Assembly: GCF_033807575.1 (NCBI RefSeq)
Contig: NC_084704.1
Coordinates: forward strand, 7,401,056-7,465,055
Origin: Cydia pomonella
Taxonomy: Eukaryota; Arthropoda; Insecta; Lepidoptera; Tortricidae
Reading direction: 5' to 3'
DNA length: 64,000 nucleotides
The notes beneath the pieces were generated by a model that saw only the letters and a list, made by a program, of their open reading frames with translations, made no database searches and had not been told where the DNA came from. Below are positions 45,301 to 56,278 of the stretch, one piece after another; position 1 is the stretch's first letter, and every line of letters begins with the position of its first letter. The position numbers were made by a program, and so were the translations under genes.

Positions 45301-47726
45301 TCAGGGACGTTCTAGACCTAGTTGAAATTCTAACGTATTTATCCGAAAACTAGTTAGAGCGTGGCTGAAAGATGGCCGAGGGTCGGACACCGGCAGCAGC
45401 CGGGCGTAGTTCACAACTGAATCAACAACTGCAAACACGAGTCTCTCCGGTTTCTAATCTATACAATTCATGCTCGCTTTGAACTAAAGTTGTAAAGCTC
45501 TCTATAGGCCAGCACGTCATTAAAAACAAATTAGTAGGAAGGCAGTAGACGCCTAAGCTGGCTTCGAGTTGCGCTTCGGAAAACAGAAATGGAAAATTTG
45601 GTAAGTATATTATTGCATAATTATGTCAACTAATTAGTCAATGATAAATTTTCGACGTTTATCTCAGATATAACTCGAACTCGAGTTCTTTATAGGTCTT
45701 TATAGTCGAAAATTATAATTATTAAACATTGCAGTATTTTGCATAGTCTGTGATGACAAAAGTATAAATTTTGCAAGTCATACAAAGCAGCTTCATAGAA
45801 ATTGGAATACACCATGCAAGTAGTACGCTTAGTGAGAGCACAGATCATATAATACTAGTAGTATTGGTATGTTTGCTTTTATAAAACAGTTATAAAATCT
45901 TGTGAAGGCTGGCATATTGTACAGCTACAGACAAAAGGTAACCTGAATACAAATTTCAATACTAAGGGGGTACCTTTTCTCTGCAGCTGACCTTACTATT
46001 ACCCACCGTAATATCCAAAGCTTCCTAATCTGCACATTAAGTTCCTTCAGCCTTTGCACGAAGCTCAAAGGCGGTAGATATCCAGAGTTGACGTCAGCCG
46101 AGTACGAGGGGTTGGGAATCTCGTCCATCAGTCGGATTGGCTGCCAGTGCAGCTGCGTCGATACAGACCAGACCAGGGGAGCTGAGAAGTAGCCCGCGAA
46201 ACTGTTGAGCATTTACATGTTAGTTTACCTAAACTATACATTCAAAGAAAGAAAATATACTACTATTATTTTATCGGCTTATAGTGTCACATTGCTGGCG
46301 TCCTCTCTCGATTTACGCTCGTCCTTGATCGACATCAAGAGGACCTTGAGTATTCTCTGGCCAGTTATTTATACACCTAGGTCGCGTCGGCACCTTGGTC
46401 TAGGCCTAATAAAACGTACTCTTGAGGCACCAACTCCCTCCCATAGTTAATTAAGTGAGTGAGAAGTACCAAACGTGCCCGTGCCCTGCTCCCAGTTTAA
46501 GAGCCGTGTCAATCCCCTAGTTAAAGTTGTGTCAAAGTAAGAAATAAGCAGTAAAGAATATTAAACTGAAATCCTGTATATAGATAGAGTGATCGGTACG
46601 TCGGCATCCTGATATGATTTTACCTACAATACATTTCCGAGTCTATCCACTCAGCGACCACCACGTCGAAACTGATGTCGGGCTTCCTCAGGAAGGCCTG
46701 CACTGCAGGATGGGTGATAACAAGCCGGCCCATCGTGTATGACAGCATTTGCAGGAATTCGTAGTTATTCGGATATTCTATGGTCAAGTTCTGGAAATAT
46801 TCTGGAAATTTAAACGATTTATTGTTACTTTCGATGACCCTGAGGGATCAAAAATATTCAACTCGTATAATCACTATCATACTCGAGTTTCTTTATTATT
46901 CTACCCGCATATTTTTGACATCAAACCCAAAACCTTGCCTGTGGTGGGCCTTGCCGTTTTTACTCGCTCATTTAACTGTATCTATACAAAACTACTTCTG
47001 CTGTCACAAATATTAATTTGTTACTGTATCCATAAACCATATTGTAACCGTAGCTGTGTTAATCTTAGCTTCATATCCTTTATATTGTTACCTAGCGCTA
47101 TATATTTTAGATTTATCAATAGGTAATCTAGTAATCTGTAGACGATGTTGTTGGTCTCACACTTTATTATTCTTTGTATTCTATTTCTGTGTCTAAACCT
47201 GTTTGTTACTGTTTTTTGTCCCAAATAAAAAGAAAAAAAAACATAGGTATGTTACAAAGTCTGCGCAACCTTAATCTTCAATAGTTTTTGTTAAATGAAT
47301 ATATTGGAGCTCACCGCCAGACGTTTCCAGATTAGAGCTGATATCTATTTGCGTCAGATTGCTCGGTGATTCCTTCCAGGGGAATGGAGTTATGTAAGTA
47401 ACCTAAAAACATCCAAGAAATCTGAGAATGTGTGTTGTAATTATAGTTGTATAAACATATATATAGTAACGTATATATATATATATATATAGTGTAGTGT
47501 AGTATTAGTTTTAAAAAAAATACCAAATGTTAAGAAAATGAACATTCAAAAAATATTATTTATTTACCTTGTGATTGGCATCCAAGAGATTTCGAACATA
47601 GCCATCCCCCAAAATTCCATGACTTTTTGTGGGCTCTGGAAATATTACTAGAATTTCGTAACTGGCACAAATTTCAGCCAGGGAACTTAGAATAATTACC
47701 AAGATCGTTCGATGAATGAATTCCAT
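42365..47726 (-). CDS. UGT: UDP-glycosyltransferase (UGT gene 1), complete, 8 coding exons
   Basis: Exons on the minus strand: 47726-47568, 47402-47315, 46801-46624, 46201-46007, 44953-44731, 44220-44001, 43924-43705, 42638-42365. All introns are GT..AG. The lengths sum to 1557 nt, giving 518 residues plus TAA, the usual size for an insect UGT. Residues 1-22 form a signal peptide. H36 in KSHG is the likely catalytic base and D128 in FDVVV its partner. The C-terminal UDP-sugar domain starts around the VIYFSFGT motif; the signature FITHGGLLSLIEA..PMITIPHAGDQ spans 362-390. A membrane anchor covers about 482-503, followed by a tail rich in Arg, Lys and Cys. By family knowledge it transfers sugar from a UDP-sugar to small lipophilic substrates in the ER lumen. 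The ATG lies 8 nt after a pyrimidine-rich AG, so a 5'UTR intron is likely. Oddity: PHAGDQ where most members have a hydrophobic residue after P. Subfamily (perhaps UGT33-like) and substrate are not determinable here. Confidence 0.93.
42661..42920 (+). mobile_element. 5'-truncated LINE in the last intron of UGT gene 1
   Basis: An open frame reads FLPRTLRLWNELPAEVFPRV, then YSMGFFKKGVYRFLK and CNSSGVAGVH, a known ORF2 ending. It is followed by CATCAGGCGGGGCGTATG, CCACCGACGTGG and an A-run at 42910-42919. It lies antisense to the UGT, just upstream of the acceptor of exon 8. Confidence 0.78.
42970..43100. repeat. Foldback repeat (ATCACTTGTCA family) in UGT intron 7
   Basis: TATTATGGTCGACTTTTTAT pairs with ATAAAAATGCGACCATGATA. 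CGATGCCTGTCACG and GCATGGCATGACAGG continue the arms. Loop near AAGTATGTAAGTGCG. Confidence 0.7.
43412..43543. repeat. Foldback element in UGT intron 7
   Basis: CGCTTGCACCATTTTACTAA CCCGGGGTTAA mirrors AACCCGGGTAAGTGGGATGG TGCAAGTGG. The centre has CCGGTTAAACC and ACCAGTACAATTTGACAC. A partial extra arm follows to 43590. A relative is at 59284. Confidence 0.7.
47020..47245 (+). repeat. Possible retro-inserted 3' end in UGT gene 1 intron 2
   Basis: A plus-strand segment ends CCCAAATAAAAAGAAAAAAA, a poly(A) signal followed by an A-run, in an intron of a minus-strand gene. Its source is not recognised. Confidence 0.3.
47471..47491 (+). repeat. (TA)n microsatellite in UGT gene 1 intron 1
   Basis: About ten TA units in the 165-bp first intron. 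Confidence 0.9.
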
Positions 47727-48299
47727 TTTTAGCTGAAAAACGAACAGTATCAAATTATGAATGTTTTACAATTTAAAACTACAAACAATTATTTTTTATA
47801 AAAAACTAATCGAACTTAAATTGACAAAAATTCATACCAAACTATCACTGGACAGTGATTTTGCATTAAGAATGTACCTAGCCCTACTATTACTACTTAC
47901 TAACTTCCGGTTGGTTTAAATAATTAATTTTCAAACAGGCTTAACACAAATATGATCTAGGCCATCATTCATCGCCAATGATAAATGGCTCCACCTTTTT
48001 ACCCTATCTAGGTCATAAATACTCAAGACATCACCAAGTCTCCTAATTATGGCAACATGCCAAATCTAAAGATGAGCTTCCACTGGTGCTCTGCGGCTTC
48101 GATGCGATGTTACATAGCATAGCGAAGCTGGGAAATTCTGTGAGAGTTTTCAACAGATACGTGCGAAGAAGCGGAGCGTAGCGAGGATGGGTTCTTAGGT
48201 AGCAAAGTTGTAAATTGTGAAACTTTATGCAGGTGAGAGTTGCAAGAATTTTTCTTATCTGATGGTTAAGGGGAATAACGAGTGAAAAGTGAGTTTGAA

Positions 48300-48441
48300 C
48301 ATGAAATGTTCAAATACGTGATGGCTTCCCTTTTATAGACTTCAGTTATATTGAAAGCGTAAGCATCCATAGATCTATGTTACAGAGACACGGTAGTTGG
48401 TACGAAATTGATCAAGTAAACCGTAATAATCTCCGGCGTAC
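48300..48441 (-). promoter_or_regulatory. Candidate TATA promoter of UGT gene 1
   Basis: On the minus strand TATAAAA occupies 48337-48331, followed by GGGAAGCCATCACGTATTTG. A start about 30 nt downstream would fall near 48305, some 580 nt upstream of the gene 1 ATG. The acceptor just before that ATG requires an upstream noncoding exon in about this place. The block of roughly 130 bp that includes and precedes the TATA box is found again at 50640-50757. The transcription start is inferred, not seen; the block could alternatively be part of a dispersed repeat. Confidence 0.45.
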
Positions 48442-50639
48442 ACATTTTTCACAATGTTTAGAATGTTAAAAATAACGCATATCCACTTTATCTTAGCTGA
48501 GCCAGGCAAGAAAGTTAAGAATAGGTATACCTGGTAGTATCGTTTTTTTTTTTTGCGCAACTCACCGCTGCCTCGCACAGAGATCTGGTGGATGCTCACC
48601 TTTAAATGGTGAAAATGGAACTATCACACTCGACGACCATATTTTATACTAAGCAGTTTATTACGTGTCATACAATTTGGTTGTAGTGTCAGATAGCGGT
48701 GAAGAATGAATGTAGTTACGTTGCAATGTGGATATTCGAGAAATGGTTGGTAATAAGTTTGGTGTGCGTGGGTGAAACATAAGTTGATGCCGTTACTATA
48801 TGATAGAGAAGATAAGTATCTTTTTGCATGTTGTAACAGCTTAAGTTCAGCTTAACTTATTATAGAAACTACTTAACCTAAATGGTTTTCTTTCTTAGAT
48901 CCAGAGTAATTTACGGTACTGTTTGTTGTCAATGAATAAATAAATAAAACCATTTCAGAATAATGCTTCATGTGTTTGAAACACCCTTTTCTAAAGTATG
49001 TTAGAGTAGCTGACAGACGCACCGCTGCGTTATGAAAATATACAATATAAATAGTTAGTACCTGGGCGACCGAGCTTTGCTCGGTTATAGCTATTTATTG
49101 TAATATGGTGATGTTTAGGTGATAATCTACATAAACTTAAAAAGTAGAATGTGAACTGACAATTACTATTATTTACAATCGATTTTTGTGTAAATCAGGT
49201 GTTTAATTTCAGTGATCCTAAAAACTGATATGATCACATGAAGCCTTTCCTTACTTTTAAGGGACAGCACTTTGCCTCCGAATGAAACCCAATTTTTTTT
49301 ACCATAACAACACGAAGAAAATACTAACTAAGGAATACCAAAAAAATTAAAGCAAATCTAATTCAAATGAACGTAATAAAAAATGTATTACTTATTCAAA
49401 ATCATCATGTAAAAGTCAATTCTACCATTAAACATAAGGAAACAACTCGACATTTTCATCTGATTACTTTGCCTTACATGTTGATAAAATGCAGCTTTCT
49501 CATTCGTTTTTGAACAATCAAGAAGGCCTTTGCCAGTTATTGTGATGAAAAACTCTTAATCATCAAAAATAGACGCTTTTACATTACGCTGGAAGCCCCA
49601 TCATTCTGTTGTATCCCACACACCATCATATATTTATTACAGAAACTTATGTATATCCCTTAAATTCGATTTTACCTTATAAGTATTTTTAATTTATGCC
49701 TGCACAAGTCGAGAACTTGGACGCAACTGAAATTAGCGGTCGCACTCTCGTATAGGTACAATAATTAGTTTGGAAGCCAATTCAAATTAACATTGTGATA
49801 TCCAAAGATTTCAAAAGTAAAGATAATTCACATAATTCCGACCGAACATTCTCGTAAACTGTGCCTCGGTGGAATGCTACAACGCGATTGGTTGATGAGT
49901 TAGCATCACGCGCGCGATTGGTCGCAACTAGTTGCGTTGGACTGCACGCTTGGCTCGTATTCGTGCACCACGGTGTGTCACTGTCACCATTCTTGGTGCC
50001 CGTAACGGGCGACGGGCCGTCTTTACGAATGAAGGTAGTCCGAGAGACTGGTCCAGGTCCCCGCGACAGCCGCCGCAGCCGGAAGGCGGAAGCGGCCCCT
50101 CATATCCCCCTGACGGGGGGTATCGAAAGACATCCAGTCTGGTCCAGGTGGGAGACTTGAACCATTGTATTAAAAAAAGTGCCAAATTAATTATTTATTT
50201 TATCAGTACTCCAATATCACCTAACGACGTCATGACAACTGCATGCTCAAAAATAAGTATTTCTATTTTTACACTTTTCTTTATATAATGGTTAGCTCCC
50301 ACCTGATCAAGTCTCCCGGACTCCCCTAATATATGTAAATGGTGATATCTAAATGATTTATGTGTCCGTACATGTAGTGGTTCGAGCGAGACGCACTGGG
50401 GGTTGACATCATTTTGATATCACAATGTAAGTTGGTATTGGTCTCCCGTGCGCTATTTCTGTAATCGTCTCACGTGCGCTATATGTGTAATTTTCTATAA
50501 AAAGGAACCTTATTGTCTTCGCCATCTTGAATCTCAACGACAAGCCCTTGCCTGTCAAAAATCAAAAGCGGGACGAAAATCGGAATGATATCGTTGGAAA
50601 TATTTCATTCAGATCACGTAAAATTATTTGCTTAATATT
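48442..50639. other. UGT intergenic region, proximal part
   Basis: 49063-49105 has CCTGGGCGACCGAGCTTTGC TCGG, a short repeat I recognise from moths. 49860-50165 is a GC-rich island open on both strands (CGCGATTGGTTGATGAGTTA, GGTCCAGGTCCCCGCGACAG) with no recognised product. The rest is AT-rich. Confidence 0.45.
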
Positions 50640-50757
50640 TAAATACGTGATGGCTTCCCTTTTGTAGACTTGAATTATATTTAAGCGTAAGCGTTATTAC
50701 AGAAACACAGTTTTGGTACGAAATTGATCAAGTGTTTCCGTAATAGCTCCGACGCCG
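50640..50757 (-). repeat. Second copy of the UGT gene 1 promoter-like block, TATA altered
   Basis: Same orientation as 48310-48441. Shared stretches include AAATACGTGATGGCTTCCC, AAGCGTAAGC and GGTACGAAATTGATCAAGT. The copy has an internal deletion of about 11 bp, and on the minus strand the TATA box reads TACAAAA. Similarity stops on both sides, so only the promoter-sized segment is copied. No UGT exon is recognisable next to it. Confidence 0.6.
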
Positions 50758-50963
50758 ACTGTACAATGCTGTCAGCCTTGTGTTGTTGACTATATGTGAC
50801 AAATGAAGTGCTAAGAGGCTTTGGAGAAACTTGCTGTAGGCAGTACGATGAAGAGGGTTGACGTATTACAGTTGATGGGACTTTGATGCTGGGAGTGATT
50901 GCTTATATTCTAATATGATGTAGGTTCGTAGATTGATTTAGTTGATTTTATTATATATCCGCC

Positions 50964-51103
50964 GTACAGTCACCATCAGATATATCGCAGCGGCCCAAGT
51001 ACTCACAAATATCTGAACACACCTCTATATCAACACGGTAAAGTGCATGTTCAGATATTTTTAAGTACCTTGACCGCTCCGATATATCTGATGGCAACTG
51101 TAC
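50964..51103. mobile_element. Foldback element with GTACAGTCACCATC ends
   Basis: GTACAGTCACCATCAGATAT ATC mirrors GATATATCTGATGGCAACTG TAC. TACTCACAAATATCTGAACA pairs with TGTTCAGATATTTTTAAGTA. Confidence 0.8.
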
Positions 51104-51359
51104 ACCACGTACCGTCACGTGGAACCATTTCGAACTAAAACAACCTTTCATGCTGTTTTAGGTCTGCCCAATTGAATTATTGTAACAATGGCAAAATACT
51201 GGAAAAATTCTTCAAAGTGTTATTTTGTTCTTACCTACATATGATTGCGAAGGACATTAAACAATCGGATCTCTGTTCCTGTAGACCACTAATGTCAAAC
51301 GAAGTACGGCGTCATGTATTGCAACCCTATGAGGTAAGAACATTACGGCCCAAATAATC

Positions 51360-51480
51360 TGGAACTTCCTTGATTCCACGGGCATTAGTAATGAACTTTA
51401 AAGGGCCGCCACAATAGATCACTACTTGGTCGACGTGACACTCAAAAGCCCCCAACACCCCAATAATAATAATAATAAAA
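51360..51480 (+). mobile_element. LINE 3' tail ending in (AAT)n
   Basis: AAAGGGCCGCCACAATAGAT, then CTTGGTCGACGTGACACTCA, AAAGCCCCCAACACC and AATAATAATAATAAT. Confidence 0.5.
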
Positions 51481-52310
51481 AATCGGATTTGAATTGAAAC
51501 GGACTTTCATAGATACTCATTTCATGTGAGATTGCACCTTATTGATTAACTTTAGACCCACCTCCTAAACCTAACTTTAGACGTAACACTCTGTTCGCTA
51601 GCAACTGTAAACCCAATAAACTATGAACTCCTAGCCAAGAGTAATTAAGAAAACCGAGGTGATTTGATTAGGTTAGTCATTTCCTGCTTTACACTAGTCT
51701 TGCTTGTTAGTATTTATATCTACAAAATAAATACAGAGTAGGTATCAATAACGCTACAGAGCATGTAGTTATTGCATTAGCTTAAAAAATATTTTAACAT
51801 ATGGCATATGATTAACTAGGTAATTAAAAATATCATATCTCGTGCACTATGTCATTGTTTTAACTCTAATGTTGATAAATAAAGTCTGGTTACTCGTACT
51901 CTTCCTGTATTCTGTTAGTATATTATTCCAAATACCTTTTAAAGTGGTTTTCGTACCTGTATGTAATGTAATCGAATCTTTATCCCACTCCACCACACAT
52001 TCCCGTCCAACTCAACAGTTAAACTCTTCTCGCGTTACTGAACCCAATTTGAGTTTGTTACACGTTTGCTGCTCATTCGGTAGTCATCGTACTCGCTTTC
52101 TACGAAATTCAACCTTAATGCATTAGAGAAAAAGATCGAATTCGATTGATCGAGGGTGAAGGTGTAAACAGGAAAATTATCAGATCCTTAATTGATGTAA
52201 ACTGAAGATTTAATGTGTTTTTACGAAGTTTTTTTTGAATAACAAAGAATTCGTCAGTTCTTGCCGCGGCCACAATCTATTTTCAGATTTAAATATTTGA
52301 AAATTGTTTT

Positions 52311-52632
52311 AATAAGGGGTATTACTGCAATATTCTACCGCCAGAGTGCAACAATGGCACATATTGTTAACCACAAAGTAACTTATACATACTATGCCTT
52401 AAACAGTTTTTTGAAAAGTTGATGCATCAAGGCGGTTTGTTTACAGAGAACCTATCGCGAAACGTGTAAATCGAAATTTCGTTCTGTGCTTCTATATTGC
52501 TCGAATATACAAGAGTGAGAGAGGCGGATAGCGAAATTTCGATTTTTGTATTCCGTGGTAGGCTGGTAGGCCATCAGTATGTGCTGTGCTAGTGGCGCTC
52601 ACTACGCAGAGTTTTGTGAAATACCTATTTCC
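52311..52632 (+). mobile_element. TIR-bearing repeat, copy 2
   Basis: GGGGTATTACTGCAATATTC TACCGCCAG start and GCAGAGTTTTGTGAAATACC TATTT end, same orientation and same internal order as 36199-36546, with about 25 bp less in the middle. Confidence 0.65.
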
Positions 52633-53734
52633 TAATTGAAACATTCAAAGCGCAGTGTAATTATGCGTAAAGACAGAAGAAAGAAGAGTCAAAATCTTAT
52701 TATAAACTTCATGTTATATAGGTGTATTTCTCATAATTATATTAAATTACAACTTTTAGCGGGACTATCTATGAATTATAATTGAATATAATATATGTTC
52801 AAAACGCAAACGTTTAAAAAAATGTTTATACGAGTATTAAGGCAGTGTGCCACTATAGTAAACACCCCTATAATGGAACAGGCACCAGTAATGGGATGGT
52901 ATAGACAAATCCTGTAAAACAAGTATTTACCATCAGTTTTTAATCGCTGGCAACATTTTACCATAAACAAGAGTTGCTTATGTTAAATTTTTCAACGATA
53001 TTTGTTAGTTTGAAAATTAATGGCGCCATATATCCCATGACTAGAGCAAAAAACCATAGTTTTAATTGGTTAATAAACCAATTGCAATAGCTTTCATTAA
53101 ATACATAGAAAACATAAAAGACGAATTGGACATTCAACTTTTAAAGCATAAAGCGGTAGAAATTTTACAGATGTCGGTGAAACATAAAAAATACTCCATA
53201 TTTTCTCTTAAATGTCCCATGATTGGTGCCGTTAACATATATCCAATCCAACTGGTATGCACTTCTTATATAAAGGTGACATTTGTAAATCAACTGCAGC
53301 TGCATTACTGTTGCGACATTACTGCTTCGACGTTGTTTTTGCCGCTGCATCTGTCAATTTCCGTGATAAAATAAGTGACATTCGCTGCCACATAACTGCC
53401 GAGATTATGACGATGAATCCATCACTGATTTTCTCCTGCCTGTTATTTATTTGCCTTTTGGTTTGGCAACTTCAACCCAGGGGATACGTAGTACCTGTAA
53501 GGTAACTGCTGCGGACGCGAGTAACATTCGAGCCCCAACTTTTTGGATTGTATTCTTTTGGACCCGTTTTATTATTGCGCGATAAAACTACACAAATAAA
53601 ACAACAATTAAACAAGATATGGATTTTTAAAGTCTGAATTAAATTGTTTTTATTTTATTTTATTTTAAAACTGTAAATTTGTGTCTGATGTAATTACCTA
53701 TTTTGTAAAACATGGCATGCGGCATTGGGCTAGC

Positions 53735-53825
53735 GTGGGGACTATAGCCCGAGCCGTCTCGTGCATGAGAGGAGGCCTGTGCCCAGCAGTGGGACGTATA
53801 TAGGCTGAATTATTATTATTATGGT
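53735..53825 (+). mobile_element. RTE-type LINE 3' end
   Basis: GAGGAGGCCTGTGCCCAGCA GTGGGACGTATATAGGCTGA, then ATTATTATTATT. This end signature is frequent in lepidopteran genomes. Confidence 0.65.
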
Positions 53826-54439
53826 GCCATGCGGCTAAATAAAACTACAAGGAAATTTACAGATACAGCGCCCACGGTAATGTCTCAACAGGGTGCTTAG
53901 CCAACATGCCAATCGTTAACGTTCCGTAGCGTAGCGTAGTCACCTCTCTCTTTCACTTTTCCATAACAAATATAATTATAAGAGCGACAGTGACCGTTTA
54001 ATTTCGTTCTCTACGCACCCAGTAATGCAGCTGCAGTTGCCATCCAAACGTTACCTTAATTCACCTTACTTGTAGTTATTTTTTAAGCCAATCATTTTAG
54101 CAGCTCGTTGAAATGCATTTCCGGGCACCTATGGATGTGAACTACTTATCTCTCAGTTTTCCTTTGAGACAGAATCGAAACAAGCACTTATCTAAATGCA
54201 ACCAGCAAGTGGGTTATGAATAAATGATAGTATTTTCAAAGTTACTTAAGAGACTTTTCATACATAAGCTTATTTTGTCAACATACCTACAGTTATCTAT
54301 ATGATATGAGTAACAATTTGTGCTTTCCAGTTTGGCGAGTACACTAGAGTGCAGTGACTCTTTTCAAACCGGTAATGGCTGCTCAAAATCCAAAAACTTC
54401 AGTACAAGCTGTTTTGCAATTGTTATGAATGACCATTTA

Positions 54440-54580
54440 AGATCACGTGGGTTCACTTCAGGTTCTTTCCTCACTCTCACTGAAAGTAAACGTGAGCAAA
54501 GATGGCAATTGCGTGCCAGGGATCACAAACATCATGTTTTTGAATTTAAATTTTTCGTAAATTTTAAGAATAAGAATTTC
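54440..54580 (+). repeat. Dispersed repeat (CACTGAGCG..GTGCGTGCC family)
   Basis: TTCAGGTTCTTTCCTCACTC TCACTGAAAGTAAACGTGAG C, GCGTGCCAGGGATCACAAAC ATCATGTTTTTGAATTTAAA. Confidence 0.5.
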
Positions 54581-54669
54581 GATGAGATTGATTAAAAAAT
54601 AAAATTAACCTTTTTTCATATTAGAGCAAGATCCCAGAGCCTCATGCCTAAAATGAAGGGGATAATGTT

Positions 54670-54812
54670 TGACATTATCTATGAAAAGGAACCTTATTGT
54701 CGATAGCACTTACGCCGCACTGCGTAGCGCGGCGTTGTGTATAATATGGGAGCATCGTTGATAATGGCGTAAGCGCCACCGACAATAAGGTCCCTTTTCA
54801 TAGATAATGTCA
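54670..54812. mobile_element. Foldback element with TGACATTATCTATG ends
   Basis: TGACATTATCTATGAAAAGG AACCTTATTGTCG mirrors CGACAATAAGGTCCCTTTTC ATAGATAATGTCA. CACTTACGCC pairs with GGCGTAAGCG, and the centre holds GCCGCACTGCGTAGCGCGGC. A lone half-end is at 50500-50520 (AAAAAGGAACCTTATTGTC). Confidence 0.82.
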
Positions 54813-54977
54813 CATATAGTGTTAGTATGTACTTTTAATGTCTGCATACTTGCTATATTGGCCCGACGACCAATTGTCCGGTACAAGGTGCTAAAGGTAT
54901 GTAAAAATATTACTAACTTTTCTTAAATTCTCATGGCTGATTATTAAGTATGTTTCAGAAAATGTGTTAAAAAAATG

Positions 54978-55069
54978 TACAGTACATATGGTGCTACTTT
55001 ACCGCACTAGTGCGAAAATTAGCATATTACGTTACTGTGTCGAACATTTAAAGGGCCATATGTACTGTA
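54978..55069. repeat. Inverted-repeat element, TACAGTACATATGG ends
   Basis: TACAGTACATATGGTGC at the left and GGGCCATATGTACTGTA at the right. Directly followed (55080-55172) by a CGATACATGTGCGAATAGGT..TTTTTCGCACTTGTATTGTA inverted pair of another repeat. Confidence 0.55.
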
Positions 55070-55172
55070 AAACGTTGTACGATACATGTGCGAATAGGTA
55101 ATTCGCAACTCGTGTCGATTTCACTCGTTTCGAATTTCCTATTTTTCGCACTTGTATTGTAATGCACTAATA

Positions 55173-56175
55173 ATCAACATAGCCAGACCATTTCCGCCGG
55201 CGGTAACTACTCGTATTACCACACGCTTTAAAGCTGTCAAAAAAATATTATAATTTATTAATATTCCCACTCTTGATTTTTACATATGCTACTCAAGAAA
55301 CAAACAGTGAAACAAAGTGGTCACAACTGGCTGTCAAAATATATTTTGTAACGTTAATATCCACGGGGCGAAATGGAGACGACGCATGGAAAAGTGATCG
55401 TCCAGACGACTGCTTTCCTCTTAAGCGAATTTCTAAAAAGGCAAAACAAAAAAATGCTTTTTTATGGGAAAAATAATTATACTGTGTCACTGCAAGGGAG
55501 TACATAACATTTTGCAACATAGAGGAAAATCGTTAATGAAATATGCACAACTTGTAGAGTAACTGCATTTAACTATCTTTTACGCAGGCAGGCACGGTAA
55601 ATACCCGATACGGTTTCTTTGCAAAAAGAGTATGTTTGAGTTACAAGCGCATAGAGGGTTAAAACTGGAAAATATACAACTGTATAGGATTCGTTCAATT
55701 TAGTTATCAAACCTTTACAATCTACACGCATCCCAGCCAAAAGATGATACTTTCTATAAGATTTCTTCCTCGCAGAGAGTACTAATGGTGCATCATTAGG
55801 ACTTTGTTGTTGATTTTTAACCAACTGCTTGGTTTATATGGGTGATATTGCCGCCGTGATATTAGAATTTCTTTGCATACTACGTATTTAAAAGTAAATT
55901 GCAAAGAAAAAGTACTTTAATTTTGAAAACATTTTGTAACAATAATTAGTCAAATTAAATTACATGCATGTAAGTGTGCTAGCGTAAGTTGTAGACTTCT
56001 GTTTTAAAAATAATAAATATAAGTACAATATCAATTTATATGAATAGTGTTCATAAGAAAATCAATAACAAAATGTATATTTGCGTAAGTATAGTATCAA
56101 AGTAGTCTCGAATTGTGTCTATTTCTATATCAACTCTTTACAATCCTGCACCAAACCACACCAAACTATTTCTGT
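55173..56175. other. UGT intergenic region, distal part
   Basis: No gene recognised. 51481-52310, 52633-53734, 53826-54439 and 56279-56733 are likewise without recognisable coding exons. 53900-54015 holds a repeat piece (CGTAGCGTAGCGTAGTCACC). Confidence 0.4.
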
Positions 56176-56278
56176 TTAGCCCATTGGTTGAATGGTAGAG
56201 AATGCCTTAAGGCGTTAAGTCCGCCATTTGTACTCTTTTTGTAAATTTGTGCAATAAAGTTTAAATAAGTAAATAAAA
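56176..56278 (+). mobile_element. LINE 3' tail (GCATTAAGTCCGCC family)
   Basis: TGGTAGAGAATGCCTTAAGG, GTTAAGTCCGCCATTTGTAC, GTGCAATAAAGTTTAAATAA. Very close to the tail of the LINE at 32910. Confidence 0.7.
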
